64,000 bases of DNA from Aldrovandia affinis (lineage: Eukaryota > Chordata > Actinopteri > Notacanthiformes > Halosauridae), in assembly GCA_029706075.1 (NCBI GenBank), contig JAINUG010000074.1:142001-206000 (forward strand), written 5' to 3'. A program made the translations under genes and the position numbers. Positions 49,755 to 62,859 of the stretch are shown piece by piece; within the stretch, counting starts at the first letter, position 1; the number at the start of each line of letters is the position of its first letter. Below the pieces are notes generated by a model. That model was not told where the DNA came from. It saw nothing but the letters and a program-made list of their open reading frames with translations, and did no database searches.

Positions 49755-50114
49755 TCTGACAGAGGTCAATGTCTTTATTGTAACGGTCGGTTCTGCAGAG
49801 CAAATGTGTTACGATTGTCAGTCCAGCAGAGGCTATGTGTATGATTGGGCAGAAACCATGCAGTTGTTAGAACAGTTTGTTTTGTTTTAGAAACTGTCTT
49901 TGTACAGACGGTCAGTCCTGCAGGGGCTCTGATGTTCTCAGGGGTGCTCCGTTCTGTAGGAACAGCGTCATCATTGTGGTGGTCAGTACTGCGGAGACCA
50001 TTTCATGGTTAGGACGGCCAGTTCTGCAGAGAAAGCTCATGGTTTGGGCCGTTGTCGCAGACAGCAGTGTGTACGGGGAATGGTGGTGCATTGTGGGTAC
50101 GCTGTTCATCTGGG
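49755..50114 (-). other. tmem47: Probable tmem47 3' UTR
   Basis: This lies directly after the stop codon on the minus strand. An AATAAA (plus strand TTTATT at 49774-49779) about 335 bases after the stop could be a polyadenylation signal. A second candidate is at about 49530. Mammalian TMEM47 has a long 3' UTR, so the true end may be further left. A GGTCAGTNCTGCAGAG-like motif recurs about five times inside it. Confidence 0.4.
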
Positions 50115-50351
<237 letters not shown>

Positions 50352-50639
50352 TCATCAAAGCGTCCTTGACACACAGTGCAAAAGCCCAGTACATTTCCGA
50401 TTTAAAAACTCTTTATAAATGTTATATTGGCACATTTGTACGACAAAACATAAAAAACTGTCCTAAATTCTTGTTTGAGACGGGTCACTGTGTCCTGTTC
50501 TAGAGCATACACATCTTTATGAATACACCATCTTTTTTTTCCCTCCCATGTAATGTTATATTATTATTTTTTTATGTTCACATGTACCTGTGCATATGTA
50601 TGCCATATTCCCTGCATATTGAACTGTAGTTGTTTTGTA

Positions 50640-50745
50640 GTGACACTTTATATTTCACGTAACAGTTTTGGCAACACAGCTTCCGTTTGTCCTGCCAAGA
50701 AAAGCACAATTGAATTTAACTGAACTGAATTGAGAGAGGGCGGAG
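50640..50745 (+). repeat. LINE 3' tail
   Basis: TTTGGCAACACAGC, TGCCAAGAAAAGCACAATTG and a GAATTGAGAGAGGG end match the terminal signature found elsewhere in the window. Confidence 0.55.
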
Positions 50746-51107
50746 GTAAATGGTGAGGGAAAATTGGGGGAGACAGAGATAGAGAGAGAGAAAACAAAGA
50801 GAGACAAACAGCCAGATGAAAAAAGACAGCTCATTTTATTGCCATTTTCTTTGCGCCTGATGGGAAGATCTGTTTTTCTCTAATTTCTCTGTTCACGTTG
50901 AGAAAAATGCCTGAATTTAAAACGATTTTAAGAAACGCCATTTATTCCAAATTTCACGTAGGAATTCCCATTCATGTTGGAATCGTTCACAATTTCCCCA
51001 AAATGATTGAAAACGTAAACAATAGTCACACAGAGAAAGGGCTACAAAAAGAGAGCATGCCATCCGCACACAGAGAACCCTCTGTGCACACAATCACGTC
51101 TATTTGG

Positions 51108-51482
51108 CCTCCCGCGTGGTCTAGTGGTTTCAACGTCCGACGCTGGCCATGGCGACCGGGGTTCAATTCTCCGTCGCGCCAGAGTCGGCTCTGGCCGGGA
51201 GTGCCACCAGGGCGGCAATTGGCTGTCCGCCCCAGGGAGGGGGGAGGGAAGCCGACACAGTTCGCTGCGCACAGGAGTGGTTCTGGGGTGCTGGAATTAC
51301 AGTTGACAGCACGATGAGTGCTGTCTCGGAGGAGGCAGCGCTTCGCCATTGTCACTGCCGGTCACAGGGCTACGGCAGCAAACTACGAGAGAGGGGATTG
51401 AACTAAGCACAGCGGGAGTAATTGGTTACCAAATTGGGAGGAAAATGGGGTAAAATCTGAAAAATAAATAAATCAATAAAAA
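51108..51482 (+). repeat. SINE, family A, full length
   Basis: This is the best preserved copy. The tRNA-like head has GCGTGGTCTAGTGG (A box) and GGGTTCAATTCTC (B box). The body has GGCGGCAATTGGCTGTCCGC and GGAGGGGGGAGGG, and the tail has GTAATTGGTTACCAAATTGG. It ends in A-rich AATAAATAAATC. The length is about 375 bp. Confidence 0.85.
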
Positions 51483-51678
51483 AAGAATCACGTCTATTTA
51501 TACACATAATTAGTCTCAAATGTTGGCATTTTTCCTCATATTTAATTATCTTCATATAATTTCCCCCTTGTCATCATATTTATCTGATTTACAATAAGTA
51601 TTTGAAATGTGGGGTCTTCACAGACAAAGGAAATGTCATTTCTGTTCCTGTCCAATTTGCTTAACGACGTAATCGACG

Positions 51679-51892
51679 GCAGTCTAGTGTAATGTTTAGG
51701 GAATTGGACTCGATTCCCAGGTGGAACACTGCCGTTGCACCCTCGAGCATGGCACTTAACCTGAATTGCTTCAGTAAAATATCCAGCTGTATAAATGGAT
51801 TGTATGTAAAAGAAATGTAAACTGTGTAAGTTGCTCTGGATAAGAGCGTCTGCTAAATGCCTAAAATGTAAATGTAAATTGTAAAATGACGT
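51679..51892 (+). repeat. tRNA-derived SINE with L2-type tail
   Basis: The plus-strand counterpart of the SINE at 2396-2632. ACTGCCGTTGCACCC, CAGTAAAATATCCAGCTGTA and GGATAAGAGCGTCTGCTAAATG appear in order, ending in AATGTAAATGTAAATTGTAA. Confidence 0.85.
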
Positions 51893-52581
51893 AATCGTAA
51901 TTTCTATTGTCTCCAGCCATTTCCAGCATTTTAATTGGCCATCTTGTTTTGTGACTGGCTCTCAATCTCAATGGCGGTGTATTGGCCAGGAAGGCCGTGA
52001 CTGGTCAACATACACAATACTTTCTGAAGAAGAATCTTGTTGCAGGTTGTTAGACAGGAATAAAAGTGGGTGACATAAACAGTACTGAATCAAAGGTGTT
52101 GGTGGGGAAAGATGTGTGCCATATTTTTTCCAGGTCAGGAAAATGAAAAGATCTGAGCCTCCAAACAGATAAAGAGTTGGCATGTCTGTTGCTGGTTTTT
52201 GTCTTTTGAATTACCAAAAGCTAAATATGTTAATCGGGCTTGCCTTAACTTGCCTTAAATTTCGAAAGCCACAGCATCAAGCTAGATGATTATTAAAAAA
52301 TACGAAAAACAAGAGAGAATTTTTTTCTATGCTTAAAGGCAATTCTGATTAGCTTTCTTGCTAGCTAGCCTATTAAGTTGTTCACCTTGAACATCACTTC
52401 CGGGTTGTTTGTTTGAGTTTCTCCACTAATGTTTTTGTTGTAGTTTGCAGATATACATGCATGTGTATAGTTTGGCAGATTTTGAAGGCCCAAAAGTGAT
52501 TTACTTTCGAATGTCCTCTACTTCAAATATGCAGCAAAAACTCACAACGAGAGTGAATAAAGTCCCATAAAGGCACACAGT

Positions 52582-52722
52582 GTAATTAAGAGGAGGGCTC
52601 TGTAATTAAAAGGGAAGGCTTTCTAATTAAGAGGGAGGGCTGGATAATTGGGCGGGGTTTTACAATTAAGCATGTGGGCTGTGTAATTAAGAGGGAGGGT
52701 TGCACAATTAAGAGGCAGATTT
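52582..52722. repeat. 20-bp minisatellite, seven copies
   Basis: Units of GTAATTAAGAGGGAGGGCTG, 19-22 bp each, with diverged fourth and fifth copies. Confidence 0.75.
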
Positions 52723-52794
52723 ATATAATGCAGTGGGCAACAAGGAGGGCTGTATAGTGGTTTATAAGAATCATTTGGAAATCATTTTGGATTT

Positions 52795-52876
52795 TTTGTT
52801 ACATTTCTTTGGCAGCAAAGTACTGTTTGTTTTCACGCCAATAAAACTAATTTTGAATTTCAACATGAGAACAATT

Positions 52877-52911
<35 letters not shown>

Positions 52912-53090
52912 CAAGAAAGAGGGAGGGTCACTTGTGTTTTTTTTCTCATTGGGAGGGGTTGTTGTCATAAACGTATTTTAATGCTTTAGCAACACAAATT
53001 CACTTGTCATGCAAATAAAGCAAATTTGAATTTGAATTTGAGAGCGAGAGACAGAGAAACAGAGAGGGAGAGAGAGACTGGTGCAAGAGG
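52795..53090 (+). repeat. Two LINE 3' tails with (GA)n
   Basis: CGCCAATAAAACTAATTTTG then a GA tract (52878-52925), and GCTTTAGCAACAC with GCAAATAAAGCAAATTTGAA then a GA tract (53041-53078). Confidence 0.6.
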
Positions 53091-53222
53091 TGTATAAATA
53101 GCTTCACCTGGTGGGTGGGGGGGGGGGGTATACACATCCCTGACCTCATTCCAGTGGCCATTTATGCATGTGTGTGTGCGCGCGAGCATATGTGTGTATG
53201 TATGCATGAGTGAGCACGCTCA

Positions 53223-54560
<1,338 letters not shown>

Positions 54561-55250
54561 CTCGCGGTCGCTGGGGGAGAGAGCACGGTCGCTGGGGGAG
54601 AGAGCACAGTCGCTGGGGAGAGAGCACGGTCGCTGGGTGGGAGAGAGCACAGTCGCTGGGGGAGAGAGCACGGTCGCTGGGGGGAGAGAGCACAGTCGCT
54701 GGGGGAGAGAGCACGGTCGCTGGGTGGAGAGAGAGCACGGTCGCACAGTCGCTGGGGGAGAGCACGGTCGCTGGTCGCTGGGGAGAGAGAGCACGGTCGC
54801 TGGGGGAGAGAGCACGGTCGCTGGGGGAGAGAGAGCACGGTCGCTGGGGGAGAGAGGAGCACGGTCGCTGGGGGAGAGAGCACGGTCGCTGGGGGAGAGA
54901 GAGCACGGTCGCTGGGGGAGAGAGAGCACGGTCGCTGGGGGGAGAGAGCACGGTCGCTGGGGAGAGAGAGCACTGGGGGAGAGAGAGTCGCTGGGGAGAG
55001 AGCACTGGGGAGAGAGTCGCTGGGGGAGAGAGCACGGTCGCTGGGTGAGAGAGCACGGTCGCTGGGTGGAGAGAGAGCGGTCGCTGGGGTCGCTGGGTGG
55101 AGACGGTCGCTGGGGAGAGCACGGTCGCTGGGGGAGAGAGCACGGTCGCTGGGGGAGAGAGCTGGGTGGACGGTCGCTGGGTGGGGAGAGAGCACAGTCG
55201 CTGGGGAGAGAGCACAGTCGCTGGGGGAAAGAGCACGGTCGCTGGGGGAG
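54561..55250. repeat. 21-bp G-rich VNTR, about 30 copies
   Basis: The unit is ACGGTCGCTGGGGGAGAGAGC, with indels that break the phase often (for example near 54740, 54985 and 55085). Each unit carries a run of four or five G on the plus strand, so quadruplex formation is possible. Twenty-one is a multiple of three, so long frames stay open on both strands (RSLGERA, LSPSDRA). These are not genes. Confidence 0.95.
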
Positions 55251-55451
55251 CACTAAATTAAGGGTCACCACCATCCACCAACAAACACCAAATGATGGAA
55301 TTTATCATTGAAGAATGGTGTTACATCCCTCCAATAAGGATCCAGACACTTGCAGAATCTATGCTGAGGCGCACTGAAGCTGTTCTGGTCGGCTTGTGGT
55401 GGCCCAATGCCCTATTAAGACACATTATGTTACTTTATTTTGGCAGTTACC

Positions 55452-55510
55452 TGTAATATATGCCATTTAGCAGACGCTTTTATCCAAAGCGACTTACAGT
55501 AGTGAATGCA
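55452..55510 (-). repeat. SINE/L2 tail fragment
   Basis: TTTAGCAGACGCTTTTATCC and AAAGCGACTTACA are the inverse of the shared tail. Another short copy is at 57259-57313. Confidence 0.7.
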
Positions 55511-55619
55511 TACATTTTTACCTGTATGTTCCATTGTTATTCTAATGTAAATATATTTATATTTTCCTTTTTTACATTTCTTCTCCTTGTTCCATTTAAG
55601 AGCTTTTTTCCCCATATAC

Positions 55620-55672
55620 TGCGGCAACATAAGCGTATACTTGTGATGCCAATAAAGCAAATGTGATTTTAG
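55620..55672 (+). repeat. LINE 3' tail
   Basis: GCGGCAACATAAGCG followed by GATGCCAATAAAGCAAATGT. A related copy with ATGCCCATAAAGCAATTCTG is at 56405-56465. Confidence 0.55.
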
Positions 55673-55697
55673 TGAGATGCCAGCAAAACTCACGTAG

Positions 55698-56218
55698 CCC
55701 TTAGAGGTCTTGGGCTATTTTTTCTCGTTGTCGAGGACAAAATCAAATCAATTTCGTCGTCAGCATCACTCTCGATGTCAGACCAATAATTTCGTCATCC
55801 TCGACGTACAAAAGCAAGGTTTGTGGTACATTTAGCATTTGCCTCACACGAGGCTCAACTCGCCTCATTTCTCCTCCACAAAAACTCCAACTCCAACTCC
55901 AAAAACTAGCTAGGCATTTCTTTCCGTTTCATAATATGACAAAAAACGCCGAAGATATTCAAACAAATGCGACGCCTGCCTCACATACTGTATGCGCTTT
56001 TACGCACGCCTAAAAATATTTTTTATATCAAATTAAAATGATAATATCTCCGTTTTTACTGAGTCTTTCAACGTCATTCAAAAAACTAGCATGGGGGTTC
56101 AAGCCAGCACTTTCGAGTGAAGTTGACGGCAATGCTCAAAGTGATTCGTTTTAAAGCTACGGCGTCTTGAACCAGTTACTGATTTGATCACGCCGGCGTG
56201 ATCGGCGACTCCTAAGGG
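55698..56218 (-). mobile_element. Non-autonomous DNA transposon, piggyBac-like ends
   Basis: The ends are CCCTTAGAGGTC (left) and, inverted, CCCTTAGGAGTC (right). TTAA follows the right end at 56219-56222; the left flank reads GTAG. Next to the right end lies a perfect 18-bp palindrome, GATCACGCCGGCGTGATC. A minus-strand relic frame near 55700-55790 reads SDIESDADDEIDLIL, an acidic patch of the kind seen near transposase termini. TTAA targets fit piggyBac or Kolobok elements. It is decayed and not autonomous. Confidence 0.5.
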
Positions 56219-56222
56219 TTAA

Positions 56223-57552
56223 AAAGGATAAATAGCTAATTCAGTAGTATTTCATTTATCTATTCTTTAATTGTATTTACTCTTTACTACATTCACACGA
56301 TATACATAGTTTGGAGCACATTGATTTCATATTTGATGTGTTGTAGAGTAAAAAAACGATTTTTGCTTGTGTTATTACTTCCAAACATACTGCTCATGTC
56401 TGTTTCTGTAAAGCTTTGAAAATATGTTAAAATATGTCATGCCCATAAAGCAATTCTGACTTGAATATATAGAGACAGATAAAGAGAAAGTCATAGGCCA
56501 CCCTATGAAATGGATAGAATACAGGAGATGAAATATATGGTAGAAAACCCACTGTATTATCACATGGAACCTTCTGTATATTATATAGATATACATTTAG
56601 ATATCTTTAAATTAAATATATAAATAATGAAATACATTTTTAAACATGTTTAAATAAATGAAGAGTTCGGATGCAAAAGCAGATAAATATTTGTCATTTT
56701 ATTGTGCTTTCTTGGTATAACTTATCAATTCCAAACAGGGTGACCCTAAATTGATGCAAGCAAAGTAACAGAAAGCCAGATTTTCTAAAATCTACATTTA
56801 AAAATAGATATATAATTTGATATTTTTCAGCTTGTTTTGCGGCAAAAACAGCTAAATTCACAATCAGATTTGTTTGCCAAATTTAAATTGGTTCACCAAA
56901 GAGCGAGACTCAGCCATTGCACTCGATTTGTGCTGACCACTGAGAATTTCCCAAATGTGGGAATCTTGACTAGCCTACATCATTTCTGGGAGTGGGGGGA
57001 CTGCATTCGCTTCGTAGGTCCCTGTTCTGAATTGTACTGCGCGGTTGTGCGAATTTAGTTGTTTATTTTAAACTTTATCCAGTAGTGAATATCGTGGTTT
57101 GTGCTAACAAGAGGGCACGGCGTGTATTAGTTTCTGCAACAAAACGTTGAATAACTGTACATAAAGCATAAGATATAAAAGGTGCGTTATGGCAAATATG
57201 TTTCACGATTTGATTCCAGACCTGGGGGAAAGTCAATGTAATGGGGCAAGTGCTTTACATAACATTACATTCATTTCGCAGACACGGATCCATAGTGACT
57301 TACAATGCAGAAAAACGTAAGCGCACCCACATGAGTTATATGATCAATAGTGACATATTCCTGGCACTCACTCCCATAACAACACTCCCAGACCAGCAAG
57401 TGTGCATGCAACATGTACACTAAACCTTGCAGTTTCCTTTTGTGAAACTATGCATCACTACAGCGCTACTATAAGTGAACTATGCTAATCCTAGTGCCAT
57501 GCATCCAATACAATAAAAAGTTAAAATATAATAAATAAAACACCAGAATAAA
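56223..57552. other. AT-rich part of tmem47 intron 1
   Basis: Apart from the LINE tail at 56405-56465 and the SINE tail fragment at 57259-57313, nothing is recognised. Confidence 0.45.
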
Positions 57553-57917
57553 TCAATACCATCCATCCATTATCTAAGCCGCTTATTCCTGGTCAGGGTC
57601 GCGGGGGGGGGGGCTGGAGCCTATCCCAGCATGCCCGGCGAGAGGCAGGAATACACCCTGGACAGGTCGCCAATCCATCGCAGAGGGCACACACACCATT
57701 CACTCACACACTCATACCTACAGGCAATTTAGACTCTCCAATTAGCCTAACGTGCATGTCTTTGGACTGTGGGAGGAAACCGGAGTACCCGGAGGAAACC
57801 CACGCGGACACGGGAGAACATGCAAACTCCGACAGAAAGGCCCCCGGCCTGGATTCGAACCCGAGACCTTCTTGCTGTGAGGCGACAGCGCTATCCACTG
57901 CACCACCGTGCCGCTTA
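57553..57917 (-). repeat. tRNA-derived SINE of a family widespread in fishes
   Basis: The minus strand starts GCGGCACGGTGGTGCAGTGG with a B box GGGTTCGAATCC. It passes through the conserved core ACCGGAGTACCCGGAGGAAA (seen on the plus strand at about 57779-57798) and ends GCGGCTTAGATAATGGATGG. It is nearly full length at about 365 bp. A G9 run lies at 57604-57612. Confidence 0.85.
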
Positions 57918-58834
57918 ATAAATCAATAATAAGTGAATAAAGAAGCAAGTGCTAGGGGGTAGGAGGGGAGCCAAGATCTAGTCTGAAGAGGTGAGTCTTC
58001 AGTCTTCATCGGGAGAAGGCCAGTGATTCTGCTGTCCAAGGCGGGAAATAATTTTCAGCTTTCGCTATATGCTTTGTATGCTTTAAAAAAGACTGTTTTA
58101 TTTAAAATGTTTCATTTATTTGAGTTATTGACATGGTGTAATAGACAACTGCATGCCTGTGAATACACAATAATAGTTTTTTCTTCTTAGGTGGTTAATG
58201 ACTCCACCACCCCAGACGAGCAATACATACTTGTATATGCACGACCTGTCGTAGACAACAGCTAACTTAAGGACAACCGCTGTATTTGACCCAGCTTCTA
58301 ATAACATGAAACTTGATACAAAAGAACTTAGTAAACCCTAGGTAAATGCTCTAGGTAAAATGCAGAAAAGTTCTGAAGTTCAAAACATGGGCTTCTTGGG
58401 CCAATAACTTTCACAGGTCTATGGCATGCATCACCATATCGAATCCAGTGGCTATTGGTACAGTTCCATGACAGATTTTTCCATCGCTTTCACAAAAATG
58501 TACTTGTAAAGTTCTTCCTCAGGTTTAAACTACTAGACCACGATATCTGCGGTACCACAGGAGCACCTGCTCCTCATCTCACTGTGTAGGGGCAGCTGTT
58601 CCAGCTGTATCCAATCTTGGAACATTGACTTTAAACCGCAGCGAGGATAGGCTGACAGAAGCAGCTTCCAAACCAACCATTGAACTAACAACTGCTCCTT
58701 AAACATTTTATTTTTAAACAGTGACATTTCAAGCATCAAGAATACGCGTAAGAGTGAATAAGGCCGCACAAACTCTACATTTGCATTGCACATTTATGAA
58801 CCAATTTTTCAACTGGCAAGCAGCCTTCATCGGG
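57918..58834. other. Intron stretch, possible Penelope tail
   Basis: Just left of the LTR, the minus strand at 58780-58830 reads GATGAAGGCTGCTTGCCAGT, similar to Penelope-type tails. Nothing else is recognised. Confidence 0.35.
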
Positions 58835-59402
58835 GCATTCAGAATATAAAGAATAGCCATTACGTTTTAACATAAGGGATCGGATGGTGTAAACAGTGTA
58901 GCAGAACCCGGGGTGTTGAGTTGCAACTCTGCCAATGATCAATAATAACTACAACAAACACAGGAAAATGCAAACAAAGAGGGTGTTTATTTATAACGTT
59001 TCCGGGGAAAGGGAAGGGAAAAGGGGTGACAGGTTAATTCCACAATCCTTGCTCATCATCCTAGTCCGTAATCAAAAGTCCTTTGTTCCAAGTCAGTTTC
59101 TCCTGCCAAAAAAGGGTCAATCACAAAAACGGGGTTCTCAAAAACAGTCCAAGTCGTTATCCTTAATCAATCACAGTTCACTCGCTATTCTCTCTTGAGC
59201 TCGCGTTTCCCTCTTGGTACTTAGCCCCGACTGATACTTGGTATTTTTGCCTCTTTATTCCTGTGTCGGTAGTTTGAATGGGCTGCAGGTGCGTTCCCAC
59301 ACTTTCTGTTCACCCAAATAAGGAAAAGGGGTGGAGCCAGTGTCCCACCACGTACCTCCTATCAATCACTAGCCCTCGGGTTCCCTCCGGGCAGCTGCCA
59401 CA
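58835..59402 (-). repeat. 3' LTR of element 2
   Basis: About 568 bp. Sense start TGTGGCAGC, next to the internal polypurine tract GAGGGGGTAGGTG (59403-59416). Its outer 60 bp (GCATTCAGAATATAAAG and on) are also found in the other LTR at 63588-63650, so they belong to the LTR. The inner part contains a sense AATAAA near 58988. Confidence 0.8.
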
Positions 59403-59429
59403 CACCTACCCCCTCAGCTTCAACCGGGA

Positions 59430-60980
59430 GGGAGGGGCGGCCTGGCACCACAAAGCATCCCTTCTGGATAGGGCATCGGCATTCCCGTTAGCAGCCCCCG
59501 ACCTGTGAAGTACAGAGAACGCATACTGTTGTAGTGACAAAAACCATCTCGTTATTCGGGCATTCGTGTCCCGATTGCGCGACATCCACAGAAGTTGAGC
59601 GTGGTCATGAGAGTGAAATTACGTCCAAACAAGTCATATTTTAAAGTCTCTAAAGCCCATTTAATTGCCAGGCACTCTTTCTCTACTGTCGAGGACTTCT
59701 GTTCCCTCGGAAAGAGTTTTCTGCTGATATATGTGATGGGATGCTCCTCACCTTCCTGTAGCTGAGACAAGACCGCCCCTACCCCAGTTTCTGAGGCATC
59801 CGTCTGGACTAGGAAGGGTTTGGTTTAATCCGGAGTCACCAGTACGGGTCCCGAACAGATCGATGACCTTAGATTCTGTAAAGCCATTTCTGCCTCTTCG
59901 GTCCAGCTTACTTGCATTGGCAACCGGTTTTTAGTCAGATCTGTTAAAGGGGTGGCGAAGTCCAGGATCAACCGCCGATAATAGCTAGTGAGCCTGATAA
60001 ACGTGCGAACCAGTTTTTTACTGAGGGGTCGAGGCCGCCTCCAATTTCCGCATCTGTGGCTTTACAGTTCCGCAACCGATTCTATAGTCTAAATATTCAT
60101 CTTCTTGCAGACCTAGTTGACATTTCATTGGTTTGGCGGTGAGCCCCGTTCCCCGCATGCGAAACATTCCTTACCCTTTCCAGATGTGTTTCCCAAACGT
60201 CACCGTGGATTACAATTTCATCCAGATAAGCCGCCACATACTCACGATGGGGTCGCAGAACCCGGTCCATTAATCGTTGGAATGTGGGCGGGGCCCCGTG
60301 TAGTCCAAAGGGTAATTTTTTGCACTGGAATAGTCCGTCAGGGGTTGCGAAGGCGGTCTTCTCTCTAGATGCCAGAGCTAGGGGTACCTGCCAGTAACCT
60401 TTTGTTAGATCCAGTGTGCTGATAAATCAGGTATTCCCAATCCTTTCAATTAGCATATCTATTAGAAAATCATTACAAAATCGTAAAGTACCATCCGGTT
60501 TGGGCACCAGCACAATCAGAATGCACCATTCACTTTTGATCCCAGCAGCCAGCATATGCTGTACTTCCGCCCTCACGGCCTTGCTTCCAGGATGTGATAT
60601 GGACGAAGTGTTACCTTTCTCCCTGGTTCGGTGATAATGTGATCTTGTATGAGGTCTGTGTGTTCAAGGTGTGTTATGTATTTCGCGGACCGGGGTGCTA
60701 CGCGCCCCTCGGAACCGGTCCACGGTGCTAAAAAGGTTTTTTTTCTTCTTCAATTTTGCGCCCCTCTTGCACCCCCCACGCTACGCCTCTGGTCACACGC
60801 GCCCCCCCAAGGGGGCGCGCCCCACTATTTGAGAAACACTGCCCTAGCGGCACATCGGTGGGCGGGGTAGCTGTGCCGGGAACCTTGGGAAACACATTCT
60901 GGCATTCCATTTTTTCAACAGATTGATGTGGTAGATTTGGCAAACCTTCTGGCGATCAGGTTGCCGTACCCGATAACTCT
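59430..60980 (-). pseudogene. Reverse transcriptase and RNase H remnant, element 2
   Basis: In sense order: RPYRIPEARR near 60600; KPDGTLRFCNDF near 60490; LDLTKGYWQVPL near 60380-60415; LPFGLHGAPPTFQRLMD near 60280-60320; then the active-site box YLDEIVIHGD near 60210-60240. The family has YLDD, so the second catalytic aspartate is replaced by glutamate. RNase H follows with YISRKLFPRE and EKECLAIKWALETL (59640-59740) and then loses its frame at TDHA. The coding region is not functional. Confidence 0.82.
60680..60843 (-). mobile_element. Small hAT-like insertion inside element 2
   Basis: The minus strand begins CAGTGTTTCTCAAATAGTGG, typical of hAT-type terminal repeats, followed by a GC-rich palindrome (CGCGCCCCCTTGGGGGG-like). 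It interrupts the region before the reverse transcriptase. The other end and the 8-bp target duplication could not be located with certainty. Confidence 0.4.
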
Positions 60981-60999
60981 CCCACCTTTTCAATAATTT

Positions 61000-61985
61000 T
61001 GTAAGGACCCTTCCACCTAGCTAAAAATGTACACTGGGATGAGCACCAGTACCTTATCGCCAGGCTGAAACTCCCGCAGCTGAGCCCCCTGGTTGTACAC
61101 CCTTGCCTGGGCAGCCTGAGCTTCCTGCATATGTTCCCTCTCCACTGGCTACAACTTTGCCATCCTGTTCCTCAATCCCTCCAAATGCTCCACCAGTGTG
61201 AGTGCGGTGTGGAGACGTTTGCTGTTCCCAAGCCTCCTTAGCCACATCCAGGAGCCCTCTCGGTCGCCTGCCATATAGTAATTCAAAGGGGGAAAACCTG
61301 TCGAAGCCTGAGGTACCTCCTGAATTGAAAATATCAAGAAGGGGAGCAGTTAGTCCCAGTTTCTCCCATCTGCTTCCATCACTTTCCTCAGCATGCTTTT
61401 CAGGGTTCTGTTGAACCGCTCCACTATTCCGTCCGTCTCAGGATGATAAACTGAGGTACCTAAATGTTTCATTTTCAACAACTTACATAAGTCGTTCATG
61501 ATGTGAGACATGAATGGACCGTTAGTATTTCCTCCGGAATGCCTACTCAAGAAAATAACATTAATAGATCGTTGGCTATGCCTCTGGTTGCCATGGGGCA
61601 AAGGGAAATGACCTCCGGGTAGCTGGTAGCATAATCGAGTATCACCAGGACATACTGATACCCACTGCTATTTGGGCCTGACCAAATCCATCGCTATTCA
61701 GCTGAAAAGTGTAGAAATAATCGGTCACGGGATGAGTGGGTTCCAGAAAACAGGTTTTGGTGCCAGCCGTTGACACTCCGGGCAATCATGGCAGAAATCC
61801 CAGACCGCCCTCTTTATTCCCGGCCAGTAAAACCAGGCTTTTATTCTTTCCATCATTTTTTCCACCCCTAGGTAATACATGTGCATGTGAAAGCTGTAGA
61901 ACAATTGGTATAAATGGCTTAGGTACTAGCAACAACTGTTGTGTTTCATTTTGTTTCATGACCACTTGATATAACAGTTTATTCT
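61000..61985 (-). pseudogene. Integrase remnant, element 2
   Basis: The start of the zinc-binding domain is seen as VLQLSHAHVL near 61880. The core shows a block matching GPFMSHIMNDLCKLL and then HPETDGIVERFNRTLK near 61400-61440, with the third catalytic glutamate in VERFNRTLK. PQASTGF and the LLYGR-like region follow near 61260-61310. The frame changes several times. It lies between protease and reverse transcriptase, as in element 1. Confidence 0.82.
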
Positions 61986-61989
61986 TAAT

Positions 61990-62827
61990 GGCGAAATTTG
62001 GATAATTTACCTGGGTCACCCCCTCTATGGGTCTCCCGTCCACCACCATCACCTGCTGCAGGGCACTCGTCAGGTTTGGATCCTCCAACTGGGCAGTACC
62101 GAAACGCCCCATTAGGGATGAAGGTTCTGGGACCGCCTCGGGTTCCATGGGGAAAAGTTTACAGAGACTCCCTTCCTCAACCTCCCGATTTTCTTCCGCA
62201 CTTCCGGATTCCGGCAGGGGTTCAGTGGAGGCGTTGTCTTCGATTTCATGTAAGCGCACACTGTTACCTCTCCTGGAAGCTTTGTGGGCACGCTACGGCA
62301 AGCTTTGCGGTACTCCTTTGGTTTGTCCTGCATTCCGGACCACAGTTTAGCGAACACCGGAGAATCCCTTCCTATGAGTACTGGTACGAGTAGGTTTGGG
62401 ACAATTCCAGCCCTCCCCTCGTGTTGTCCTTTCGTTGTCTGTAGGCCTTCGTTTTTCCATGAATGCAGGTTATGGAGATTGTTTCTTGGGAACCCTGGGA
62501 GTGTTGGGGATGGGCAAACTCTGGTCGGACCAGCGTGATCATGCTTCCGGAGTCGAGCAGGGCTGTCATGTCTCTCCCGTTAGCCCGCACTGGTGTCACT
62601 GGTGAAGGGCAGCTCTCGTGAGCCCAACATGATGCCAGGATCCCACATGGCCTTCCTAACGCAGTGTCACTAGCCGAGGCGGACGGCATGGGTACGTTGC
62701 GGTGTGGGCAACTCCAGGACAGATGTCCGACCTCACCACAGCTGTAACACTTTCTTCTGTTGGTGTCATCAAAGGAGCACGGCTTTGGGAACACAGGTGG
62801 GAAGTTGCCATCTTCATTACCCTCCAA
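61990..62827 (-). pseudogene. Zinc knuckle, protease and linker, element 2
   Basis: A CCHC knuckle reads CYSCGEVGHLSWSC and the retropepsin site TALLDSGSMITLVRPEF. A frameshift near 62370-62400 separates these from the downstream linker (EDPNLTSALQQV, VVDGRPIEG). The arrangement is the same as in element 1 and supports a common ancestor. Confidence 0.82.
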
Positions 62828-62859
62828 GGTACCTTGTCACTTTTCTTTTTCCCCTTCTC

